The translations under genes were made by a program, and so were the position numbers. Below the pieces are notes generated by a model. That model was given only the letters and a program-made list of their open reading frames with translations, had not been told where the DNA came from and made no database searches. Positions 1 through 6,420 of a DNA stretch of 10,574 nt are shown here, one piece after another. Position 1 is the stretch's first letter. Every line of letters starts with the position of its first letter. Source of the DNA: a bacterium UBP6_UBA1209. Its GTDB lineage: Bacteria > UBP6 > UBA1177. Where the stretch lies: positions 33,591 through 44,164 of the forward strand of contig DBXP01000037.1 in assembly GCA_002309575.1 (NCBI GenBank), in the 5' to 3' direction.

Positions 1-328
1 CGTTGTTTTCGGGCATACATCTTGATCTGTGTGCGGCGCGGTTCTCTTCGGTGTCGCACGGATTCGGCGAGCAGATCCCGTTTTCGGCCGGATCGGAATC
101 GGTCGCAGCGGCATCGCTGTCGGTTTCAGTGCTGTCAGCATCGGATGCAGGTTCCGGGCTGTCCGGGCTGTCGGTGTCCGGTGCTGAAGCGGAGTCGGAA
201 TCGCCTGTTGTATCGGTATCCGTCCCGCCTATGCGGTCCGAATCGTTTCCCTTGTTGCTGTCTGATTTTCCCGATGAACAGGCAAAACAGAGAAGCAGAA
301 CAAAAAATAAAACAGCAAGTTTTTTCAT
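1..328 (-). CDS. N-terminal part of an acidic, cysteine-containing lipoprotein (runs off window)
   Basis: Partial gene: 109 codons are visible and the rest lies beyond base 1. The ATG at 328-326 has a GGAGGC ribosome binding site at 334-339. Residues 1-16 form a classic signal peptide (MKK then a Leu/Phe-rich core), and Cys17 followed by SSG is the likely lipidation site; Cys rather than Leu at -3 makes the lipobox slightly unusual. Residues about 20-83 are a low-complexity linker of Asp, Ser, Thr, Pro and Ala. Then an ICSPNPC stretch (Cys86, Cys91, Cys104) resembles the start of EGF-like modules seen in surface lipoproteins. The start overlaps the glmM stop by ATGA, so the two are probably translationally coupled. 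Function unknown; inferred location is an outer-membrane lipoprotein with an extended stalk. Composition and signal are clear, but the EGF assignment rests on three cysteines only. Confidence 0.75.
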   Translation of the reverse strand, partial: MKKLAVLFFVLLLCFACSSGKSDSNKGNDSDRIGGTDTDTTGDSDSASAPDTDSPDSPEPASDADSTETDSDAAATDSDPAENGICSPNPCDTEENRAAHRSRCMPENN

Positions 329-1692
329 CTGTTGCCTCCATAAAAATCTTTAACAAATTCAGCAATTTCGTCTACGGATTTCTGTACTTTGATCTTGTCG
401 GGGCCCTCCGCCATGATGCGCATGACAGGCTCTGTTCCGCTGTACCTGACAAGCATCCTGCCGCCGGAAAGGGCAGCCTCCTCATCGCCGATCTTTTCAA
501 GCAGACCGGGGATCTTTTCAAGCGGGACCTTTTCTCCGGAGATCTTGACCTTGACCTGGATCTGCGGGAAGAGCTCGATTTCGTCGGCAAGTTCTGAGAG
601 CTTTCTGCCGGTCGTATAGAGCATTTCGAGCAGAACAAGCGCCGCGATGATGCCGTCGCCGGTCGGATTTATCTCAGGAATGATGATGTGACCGCTGTTC
701 TCGCCGGCAAGCGAGAGCCCCTCGGCACTGATTTTTTCAAAGAGATAGCGGTCGCCGACATCCGTTCTAGCAATGGCGATCCCGCACCCGCCGAGGTGCT
801 TTTCAAGGCCTGCGTTGCTCATAACCGTAACTGCGACAGTACGTTTTTTCAGTTTGCCGAGACGGTCGAGATGCTTTGCAAGAATGCCTATCAGCTTGTC
901 TCCGTCAACGACTCTGCCCAGCTCGTCGATCGTGATGAGCCTGTCGCCGTCGCCGTCAAGGGCGAATCCGATGTCGGCTTTCCGCTCGGCGACGCGTGCC
1001 GCCAGGACTTCCGGATGAAGCGCGCCGCAGTTGTCGTTTATGTTGAGACCGTTCGGCTCGCAGAAGTTGTAATCGAGATCAAGGCCGCCGAATCCTCCGA
1101 ATATCCCCTTTGCGACTTCAGAGGTAGCGCCGTTCGCGCAGTCGACGCAGATCTTGAAGTTCGAGCCTGAAAGCGCTGCGAAGCGGCTTTTCAGACGCCC
1201 GATGTACTCCGAAGTCGGCGAAGAGGCCGCAAACGACCTTCCGACGAGGGCGTCGACAGGTTTTTCAAGGTTCTGATCCTCGAAAAAGAGCGCTTCGATC
1301 TCAAACTCCTGCGCGTCGTTGAGCTTAGAGCCGTTCTCGTTGAAAATCTTTATGCCGTTGTCGCCGAACGGATTGTGGCTCGCCGAAATTACGATGCCGA
1401 AGTCGCAGCCGTGGGTACGGACAAAATCGCTGACGACAGGAGTCGGAACGACCTTGAGGTCGATCACGTTCCCGCCTGCGCTCATTATGCCGGAGCTGAC
1501 CGCGAAACTCAGCATCTGAGAAGAGATCCGCGTATCCGTGCCGATCGCCGCGGTGATCTGCGAAGTCGATTTCTGAGCCCTGAACCAGCGTGTGATCGCC
1601 CTGCCGATTATCGCCGAGGTCTCTGGCGTCAGCGGATAAACATTCGCCTTCGTTCTGATCCCGTCGGTTCCGAAAAGTTGTTTTTTTGCCAT
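325..1692 (-). CDS. glmM: Phosphoglucosamine mutase
   Basis: Interconverts glucosamine-6-phosphate and glucosamine-1-phosphate in the cytoplasm, the step before UDP-GlcNAc for peptidoglycan and LPS. The protein is 455 residues, the family's usual size. Visible motifs are the N-terminal FGTDGIR (7-13), the phosphoserine loop ISASHNP with catalytic Ser105, the Mg-binding DGDGDR (246-251), the sugar-binding GENSGH (330-335), and the C-terminal phosphate-binding RYSGTEP (416-422). All four active-site loops are intact. I chose the ATG at 1692 because GGGGGAG stands just upstream and the product begins MAKKQLFGTDGIR, as the family does. The frame stays open upstream to 1797, but that stretch resembles nothing and would be an unlikely extension. 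It overlaps the following lipoprotein gene by 4 nt (ATGA) and is divergent from the Fic gene, sharing about 140 bp of upstream DNA. Confidence 0.96.
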   Translation of the reverse strand: MAKKQLFGTDGIRTKANVYPLTPETSAIIGRAITRWFRAQKSTSQITAAIGTDTRISSQMLSFAVSSGIMSAGGNVIDLKVVPTPVVSDFVRTHGCDFGIVISASHNPFGDNGIKIFNENGSKLNDAQEFEIEALFFEDQNLEKPVDALVGRSFAASSPTSEYIGRLKSRFAALSGSNFKICVDCANGATSEVAKGIFGGFGGLDLDYNFCEPNGLNINDNCGALHPEVLAARVAERKADIGFALDGDGDRLITIDELGRVVDGDKLIGILAKHLDRLGKLKKRTVAVTVMSNAGLEKHLGGCGIAIARTDVGDRYLFEKISAEGLSLAGENSGHIIIPEINPTGDGIIAALVLLEMLYTTGRKLSELADEIELFPQIQVKVKISGEKVPLEKIPGLLEKIGDEEAALSGGRMLVRYSGTEPVMRIMAEGPDKIKVQKSVDEIAEFVKDFYGGNR

Positions 1693-1835
1693 TTTCTCCC
1701 CCTGTTTTAGTATCCAAGCGAAACAAAATCGCAGTGACCATACTATGTTTTTCAGGAAAATCCACGCATTTTTGCGGTTTTTAGGGATCTTGCGCACGAA
1801 ACTGCAACTTAAAATCGAAACTTAAAAAGGAAAAG

Positions 1836-2371
1836 ATGAAACTATCGACGGAAAAAGCAAAAACAAAGCATACAAGCTTTTTGAAAGCTCCCTTCTTGAC
1901 GCAATCGAAGTTGGGACCGCAAAAGGATTGCAGCAGATCCACGCCTATCTTTTCGGCGGCTTGTACGATTGCGCGGGTCAGATCCGCACAAAAACGATAA
2001 GCAAAGGCGGATTCAAGTTCTGTGTCGCCGAATATCTGGATAGTGCTCTTAAAAAAATCGAGCAAATGCCCGAAAACACATTCGATGAAATCGTTGACAA
2101 GTATGTCGAAATGAATGTCGCGCACCCGTTCATGGAAGGAAACGGCAGAAGCACGCGCATCTGGCTTGACATGATATTCAAAAAACGCCTTTCAAAATGC
2201 GTCGACTGGAGCAAAATCGGCAAAAAAGACTACCTCGACGCCATGAGAGAAAGCCACTACGACCCGACAAAAATCAAAGAGCTGCTAAAAAACGCCCTCA
2301 CCGACAAAATCGACGACCGCGAAATATTTATGAAAGGCATCGACTATTCCTATTATTACGAAGAGATGTGA
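1836..2371 (+). CDS. Fic-family AMP transferase, NmFic-like class III, with 5' end out of frame
   Basis: Fic enzymes transfer AMP from ATP to hydroxyl side chains of target proteins. The core motif HPFMEGNGR begins at 2123, with the catalytic His and the GNGR anion-binding loop intact. The text closely follows Neisseria meningitidis NmFic as I recall it (LQQIH.YLFGGLYD, AGQIR, KIEQMPE.TF, AHPF.EGNGRSTRIWLD, REI..KGI..SYYYE). The C-terminal helix carries S-Y-Y-Y-E, the class III self-inhibition helix, so a solitary gene without a separate inhibitor is expected. Problem: NmFic-like sequence (AYKLFES, AIEVGT) is encoded in the main frame back to about 1853, but that frame has no ATG, GTG or TTG before TTG 1928. 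TTG 1928 has an AGGA directly abutting it, a poor spacing. The ATG at 1836, with AGGA 5 nt upstream, is in another frame and reaches a stop after about 50 codons. Either a one-base change disabled the start, or translation starts unusually. Feature start is set at that ATG. Confidence 0.85.
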
Positions 2372-2396
2372 TTTACTGAATTTGCGGATCTTGTTT

Positions 2397-4220
2397 TTAG
2401 TAGCAGTATCCGTCTATACACGGCATTCCCGAGCAGCATTCGCTTACGCCTTCAACACACTGCTGACCAGACGGAATACACTGCGCAGCGTTGATGATAA
2501 CGCCGGAAGCGGAGCAGCCGCTCTGCGTCGTATTAGCCTGACAGATGAGTTCGCCGGATTTGCATTTGTAGCATGCAGCCGAAGGATTGGTGGCACCAAT
2601 ATTGAGCGACGGGCAGTTGTCTGTTGTCGCTGAGCAGACTGCCGAAATACACTTACTGTCTGAAGGCGACCAGATTTCGCCCTGAGCGCAAAGACCGCAT
2701 GTTGCCGGAGATGCCTGTGAAGCGCATCTCAAACCGGTAAGACCCTTTTCAGCGTAGCAGCAGCCGGTCGGGCAGTTGACTTCTGAGCAGGCTTTGTTAG
2801 AAGCGTATATGCTGAGGCAGCGAGCAAGTTTGGTGTTGCAGTGAAGGCCAGTCTGCATTGTGCAGTCGGCATCGGTGATGCAGCCTTTGGAGCATTTTCC
2901 GCCTGTTGTACAGATCATGCAGTTTCCGCACTCGGTATCGGTTGCGCACACCCGACCCTGATTTTCGGTTTCACAACCGTCGCCAATCGTATCTCCTGAA
3001 CCTGTGTCACCCGAACCTGTGTCACCTGAATACCCTGAGTTGCCCGAATCTCCATGGTCACTGTTGCCGTTGTTGCCAATATTGCTCCCGGGATCTGCAA
3101 GTGTATTTATGAATTCATTGGCAGCATCCTTCATTATGTTGAAATTGTCTGAACTCAAAGATGTCGTACAGTCAAGAACGAGCATAATAAGCGCGCTGCT
3201 TATATCCTTTTTTACTTTTGGCGGATAATTTTCAGGTGTTATTTCAGTTTCAGATTTCCATTCTCCCTCAACTTGTTGCCACAATGCAAAAGACATTTTG
3301 TCTGAAGCTGTTGTTCCATCCGAATATTTTAAATCATTAAACTGATAGTAGAGAGTTCCGTCAGGTTCTACTTGACCTTGAAGAGTTGTCGCTCCTTTTG
3401 CAAAGCCGTGATAAATTATTTTTTCAAGTGATACTGTTTTCTTGTTATAAGTAGCTTCAATGTAGAGTTCTGAACTTTCGGCAGATCTTGCATTATCGAA
3501 AGTGTAGCGGATGATCTGCCCAGGGTCGTATCCGCCTGGCATATAGACACCGTAGTTTACGGAGGTAGATACCTTAACCAGGTTGTTGGCAATTTCGGCA
3601 AAGCGGTTCTGTACCTCGTTCATGTTGTCAACCTGAAATGCGTTGCTGTCGCTGCTTGCTAGGTTTTTCAGTATTTTTTCAAATTTGGGCAGAAGTGCAT
3701 CTGAGATTTCATCCTTAGTTCGCAGACCGATTACATAGGATTCAACTGGCAATCCGTGAATGTTATTTTTAATTTTGTTGTGAACATCTTCAAGGTAATC
3801 GTCGGATTTATCGTAGTCCGGTCTTAGATTTGCGGATGTCGAATGATTGTCAATTCCGTCAGTGAAAGTGACTAATGCCACATGTTGCAGTTTCGCCGGC
3901 TGTTTATATTCTTTCATCATATCCAAAGCATTGTCAACAGCATAGTAGAGAGCTGTATTATTTTCCCTTTCGAGACCTCGAATAAATCTTATGAAATCGG
4001 GTGCGTTGTAATCAGTCAGGAGGGTAATGTTTATCTTCTCAAGATGATTGTTGAACCCGATAATTCCAAGGTGAATGCCAGCATCGCTGCTTCCACTGCT
4101 GCCGTTGCCTCCGTTTCCGCCATTGTCAGAAGTTTCGGAATCGAAGCTATCGCTATTGTCGCAGCCAATCATCAAAACCATCGCGCAAAACAGCGCAAAA
4201 AACACAATAATTTTTTTCAT
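2397..4220 (-). CDS. Large lipoprotein with permuted von Willebrand A motifs and a cysteine-rich C-terminus
   Basis: 607 residues. The start ATG (4220) has GGAGG a few bases upstream. Residues 1-19 are a signal peptide and MIGC gives Cys20 as lipid anchor. A Gly/Asn/Ser linker (31-47) follows. Residues 48-220 look like the middle and end of a von Willebrand A fold: HLGIIGFNN, NNTALYYAV (MIDAS Thr89), LVTFTDGIDN (MIDAS Asp121), VESYVIGL. Residues 221-340 are a beta-rich region without recognised family. Residues 343-374 (LIMLVLDCTTSLS, then a helix ending EFINTL) match the first strand, DxTxS MIDAS loop and first helix of the same fold, so its motifs appear in the order 2-3-1. A Gly/Asp/Ser/Asn linker (378-413) with GDTGS repeats leads into 416-607, which holds 30 cysteines in CxxDxxC-like patterns. 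Likely a surface or periplasmic-facing adhesion or metal-dependent binding protein; no ligand can be named. It converges on the Fic gene with a 25-bp gap and no visible terminator. Confidence 0.85.
   Translation of the reverse strand: MKKIIVFFALFCAMVLMIGCDNSDSFDSETSDNGGNGGNGSSGSSDAGIHLGIIGFNNHLEKINITLLTDYNAPDFIRFIRGLERENNTALYYAVDNALDMMKEYKQPAKLQHVALVTFTDGIDNHSTSANLRPDYDKSDDYLEDVHNKIKNNIHGLPVESYVIGLRTKDEISDALLPKFEKILKNLASSDSNAFQVDNMNEVQNRFAEIANNLVKVSTSVNYGVYMPGGYDPGQIIRYTFDNARSAESSELYIEATYNKKTVSLEKIIYHGFAKGATTLQGQVEPDGTLYYQFNDLKYSDGTTASDKMSFALWQQVEGEWKSETEITPENYPPKVKKDISSALIMLVLDCTTSLSSDNFNIMKDAANEFINTLADPGSNIGNNGNSDHGDSGNSGYSGDTGSGDTGSGDTIGDGCETENQGRVCATDTECGNCMICTTGGKCSKGCITDADCTMQTGLHCNTKLARCLSIYASNKACSEVNCPTGCCYAEKGLTGLRCASQASPATCGLCAQGEIWSPSDSKCISAVCSATTDNCPSLNIGATNPSAACYKCKSGELICQANTTQSGCSASGVIINAAQCIPSGQQCVEGVSECCSGMPCIDGYCY
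2995..3039 (+). repeat. 15-bp tandem repeat in the lipoprotein linker
   Basis: Two nearly identical 15-bp units (2995-3009 and 3010-3024, one mismatch: CCTGAACCTGTGTCA versus CCCGAACCTGTGTCA) and a degenerate third (3025-3039). Read on the minus strand they encode GDTGS-type pentapeptides between the von Willebrand A-like part and the cysteine-rich part. Because the unit is a multiple of three, copy changes would lengthen or shorten the stalk without breaking the frame. Confidence 0.8.
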
Positions 4221-4437
4221 ATTAAACCTCCAGAAAAATAAAAATATCTAAAATTACTGACTTTCTTGTTGAAGACGCGGCTTGGTTTTTTGGATTAATA
4301 AATGTCATTAAATGATTCCTGAAAATATGTACTCATATTAAAAACGAATGACCTCGCTAAAATCTAAAACAACATATATTAGAGAGACGCGCCTGAAAGG
4401 CAAGTTTTTGATATTTCCGGTCCCTTTAATGGACAGA

Positions 4438-4866
4438 CTAGAAATTCATCGTGATATTTACGATGACCTCTTTGCTCAACGTCTGTGCAACTGGACAGGT
4501 GTCTGCTGCATTTTTGAGCATCTCCTTCTGCTTTTCTGTGTAGTCGTGGCGCGGGAAGGTGAAGGCTATGTCGATCTGTCCGATGCGGCGAGGGTTTGCT
4601 GCCATCGTCTTTTTGATTTCGTATGTCGCTCCGTCAATGACGAAGTCGTGTGCCTGCGCGGTGATGCCCATTATCGTCATCATGCAGGCTCCAAGTGCTC
4701 CGCAGACCAGGTCGGTCGGGGAGAATGCCTCGCCCTTGCCGTGGTTGTCGGTCGGTGCGTCTGTCATGATCGTGTTCTGTGATTTAAGGTGTGTCATTTC
4801 GTTGCGAAGGACGCCCTTGTACTGGCCTTTGATTATTACGGGCGCTGGCTGATTCGTGTTTTCCAT
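4438..4866 (-). CDS. OsmC/Ohr-family peroxide-reducing protein
   Basis: OsmC-family proteins use two cysteines to reduce hydroperoxides in the cytoplasm. The 142 residues include the family's central helix FSPTDLVCGALGACMMTIMG with Cys61, and the second cysteine in ADTCPVAQTL (Cys124). Length and cysteine placement (about 60 apart) fit OsmC-like proteins; the sequence looks closer to the general OsmC/YhfA-like branch than to Ohr, but I cannot settle the subfamily. The ATG at 4866 is preceded by AAGGAG (4873-4878), which decides the start. It is a single-gene unit on the minus strand with a plausible promoter at 4903-4930; no recognisable OxyR or OhrR operator was seen. A long plus-strand reading frame opposite it is a shadow. 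Confidence 0.92.
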   Translation of the reverse strand: MENTNQPAPVIIKGQYKGVLRNEMTHLKSQNTIMTDAPTDNHGKGEAFSPTDLVCGALGACMMTIMGITAQAHDFVIDGATYEIKKTMAANPRRIGQIDIAFTFPRHDYTEKQKEMLKNAADTCPVAQTLSKEVIVNITMNF

Positions 4867-4902
4867 CTTTTTCTCCTTTGAAGTTTGAATAATAAACGGG
4901 AT

Positions 4903-4930
4903 ATTTTATTTAGAGGCGTTCTTTTGACAA
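4903..4930 (-). promoter_or_regulatory. Probable promoter of the OsmC gene
   Basis: On the minus strand TTGTCA (4930-4925) and TAAAAT (4908-4903) are separated by 16 nt, matching a housekeeping-type promoter at 5/6 and 5/6 positions. Transcription would start near 4896, leaving a leader of about 30 nt with the AAGGAG site. The -35 box lies 8 bp from the duplicated peptidase fragment at 4938. Confidence 0.45.
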
Positions 4931-4937
4931 TTAGATT

Positions 4938-5038
4938 TTATTCGATCCCGAGCATTTTGAGGAAAAATCCCATTTCCATCGCCGATTCCTTGATCCTTGC
5001 CTGAGTCGATTTGCCCTTGCCGTGGCCTGCTTTGGTTT
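4938..5038 (-). pseudogene. Fragment of a prolyl oligopeptidase gene (last 32 codons)
   Basis: These 101 bases align without gaps to 6320-6420, the 3' end of the intact prolyl oligopeptidase gene, at 92/101 identity by hand count. In the peptidase frame the fragment encodes TKAGHG through MLGIE and ends in TAA, so it keeps the equivalent of catalytic His681 but lacks Ser563 and Asp646. The nine base differences change only two residues (Gln683 to Lys, Val707 to Ile), so the copy diverged while still coding for a working protein. Similarity stops sharply after 5038, and no start codon or ribosome site precedes it. It is the left arm of a direct repeat enclosing the nuclease gene. Confidence 0.93.
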
Positions 5039-5095
5039 GATTTGGCTAAGAGAATAACAATCATATCCCCGAAATCTATGTTTCTAAAATCTGAT

Positions 5096-5153
5096 TTTAT
5101 TGACTTGAATTAAAAAATAAATATTTGTATTTGCTGTTTCTTTATTGACTTGA
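5096..5153 (+). repeat. 13-nt direct repeat upstream of the nuclease gene
   Basis: TTTATTGACTTGA occurs at 5096-5108 and again at 5141-5153, 45 bp apart, in the AT-rich leader of the nuclease gene. Each copy contains a TTGACT that could act as a -35 box, but I found no good -10 at 16-18 nt for either. The spacing of about four helical turns would suit a regulator binding two sites, or the repeat may be a by-product of the AT-rich junction. The rest of 5039-5170 shows nothing else recognisable. Confidence 0.55.
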
Positions 5154-5170
5154 TTTTATGGATTGAAGCA

Positions 5171-6250
5171 ATGATAAAAGATAATGAATATCTTAATTGG
5201 ATCGAAGAACTCAGCCAACGTTACAGACAAAGTCAGATAAAAGCCGCCGTAAAAGTTAATGGTGAAATGCTCCGATTTTATTGGACAATCGGGCAAGACA
5301 TTGAACAGCGGCAGTTTGAAAACAAATATGGTTCACATTTCTACGAAAATTTAAGCAGAGATCTTACTTCGGCACTTAATAACAAAAAAGGATTCGCTCC
5401 GACAAGCCTCAAATATACGAAATATTTTTATTGCCTGTATGCGCCGTTGTTTGAAAACGGTCGGCAGCTTGCCGACGATTTCAGAAAAGCAATTCATCGG
5501 CAGGATGCCGACGATTTTGAAATGCTATTCTGCATCCCGTGGACACATCACCAGAAAATCATCGACAAGGTTAAGGGAAACAGTAAAAAAGCATTGTTTT
5601 TTGTCCGTCAGACACTGAAAAATCAGTGGGGCCGCGGGCTGTTGATGAATTTTCTCGATTCGGATTTATACGAAAGACAAGGTTTAGCCCAGACAAATTT
5701 CCAAAATACGCTGCCGTCAATAGAAAGCGACCTGGCGCAGCAGCTGCTGAAAGATCCATATCACTTTGATTTCGCTCAACTGAACAGCAACTATTCCGAA
5801 AAAGATCTGAAAAATGAGCTGACAACAAAACTTTCACAGTTTCTGCTGGAATTGGGTAAAGGATTTTCGTTTGTAGGACGCGAATACCGCTTGTCGGCAG
5901 GCGGCAAAGACAAATATATCGACCTGTTGTTTTACATAATTCCGCTTCACCGTTACTGTGTGATTGAAATTAAAGTCACGGAATTTGACTTTCAGGACAT
6001 CGGGCAACTGGCAGGATATACAGCAATGGTTGATGATTTGCTGAACACTCCGCAAGACAACCCTTCCATAGGACTTTTGATCTGCAAAGAGAAAAACAGT
6101 GTGTTGGCACGCTATGCCCTTTCTCGGATAAACGCTCCTATCGGCATTTCCGAATATGAAATCGCGTGTAGGCAGCTTCCGAAAGAGTTGCGTGATAAAA
6201 TGCCTACAGTTGAGGAAATTGAGAGCGGATTAAACAGGCAACTAAAGTGA
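5171..6250 (+). CDS. DUF1016/YhcG-type PD-(D/E)XK nuclease
   Basis: 359 residues in the two-domain DUF1016 layout. The N-terminal domain (about 5-150: YRQSQIKAAVKVN.EMLRFYWTIG, SHFYENLSRDL) is helical and is followed by the C-terminal PD-(D/E)XK nuclease domain (about 180-340). Catalytic residues visible are Asp251 (KYIDLLFY) and Glu266-x-Lys268 (VIEIKV), followed by DIGQLAGY (276-283). The family is widespread in accessory and defence-type loci; its exact role is unsettled. The ATG at 5171 gives MIKDNEYLNWIEEL, close to the usual family start; a TTG at 5150 in frame would add seven residues. No strong Shine-Dalgarno site precedes either. It is the only gene between the two copies of the peptidase 3' end, is on the opposite strand to its neighbours, and is more AT-rich than the peptidase gene, which suggests a separately acquired cassette. 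Confidence 0.9.
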   Translation: MIKDNEYLNWIEELSQRYRQSQIKAAVKVNGEMLRFYWTIGQDIEQRQFENKYGSHFYENLSRDLTSALNNKKGFAPTSLKYTKYFYCLYAPLFENGRQLADDFRKAIHRQDADDFEMLFCIPWTHHQKIIDKVKGNSKKALFFVRQTLKNQWGRGLLMNFLDSDLYERQGLAQTNFQNTLPSIESDLAQQLLKDPYHFDFAQLNSNYSEKDLKNELTTKLSQFLLELGKGFSFVGREYRLSAGGKDKYIDLLFYIIPLHRYCVIEIKVTEFDFQDIGQLAGYTAMVDDLLNTPQDNPSIGLLICKEKNSVLARYALSRINAPIGISEYEIACRQLPKELRDKMPTVEEIESGLNRQLK

Positions 6251-6319
6251 ATGTTTGAATCTGAAGAAACCAGAAACACTTTTAAAGCAGCTTTTCAGAG
6301 GAATGTACAATCAGGTTTT

Positions 6320-6420
6320 TTATTCAACACCTAACATTTTGAGGAAGAATCCCATTTCCATCGCAGATTCCTTGATCCTTGCCTGAGTCGATTTGCCCTG
6401 GCCGTGGCCGGCTTTGGTTT
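6320..6420. repeat. Right copy of the 101-bp direct repeat (3' end of the peptidase gene)
   Basis: Pairs with 4938-5038 in the same orientation at a distance of 1382 bp. Differences cluster at the outer end: five of nine mismatches fall in the last four amino-acid codons before the stop. In those codons this copy uses TTA, GGT, GTT where the fragment uses CTC, GGG, ATC. Confidence 0.9.

Noticed and set aside
22..597. Long plus-strand reading frame opposite the lipoprotein and glmM end
   Set aside because: It crosses the boundary of two well-supported minus-strand genes, has no ribosome site and resembles no protein; a shadow of biased codons.
1764..1782. Terminator-like CGCA-TTTT-TGCG followed by GTTTTT
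   Set aside because: 4-bp stem between two divergent gene starts, where no transcript needs to end.
1693..1797. N-terminal extension of glmM
   Set aside because: The frame is open, but the residues match no GlmM and the ATG at 1692 has a strong GGGGGAG site.
1836..1990. Programmed frameshifting to express the Fic gene
   Set aside because: No slippery heptamer or downstream structure could be made out near the ATG; a mutation or sequence error is simpler.
4305..4315. Small inverted repeat TCATTAAATGA upstream of the large lipoprotein
   Set aside because: AT-rich 5-bp arms are common by chance and no matching promoter was clear nearby.
4389..4408. Terminator-like GCCT-GAA-AGGC followed by TTTTT on the plus strand
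   Set aside because: Only a 4-bp stem, and no plus-strand gene ends there.
4348..4782. Plus-strand frame of 144 codons over the OsmC gene
   Set aside because: The opposite strand encodes a complete OsmC protein with both cysteines, a good ribosome site and a promoter.
4938..6420. Insertion sequence carrying the nuclease gene
   Set aside because: No transposase and no terminal inverted repeats were seen; the flanks are coding sequence of the peptidase gene rather than element ends.
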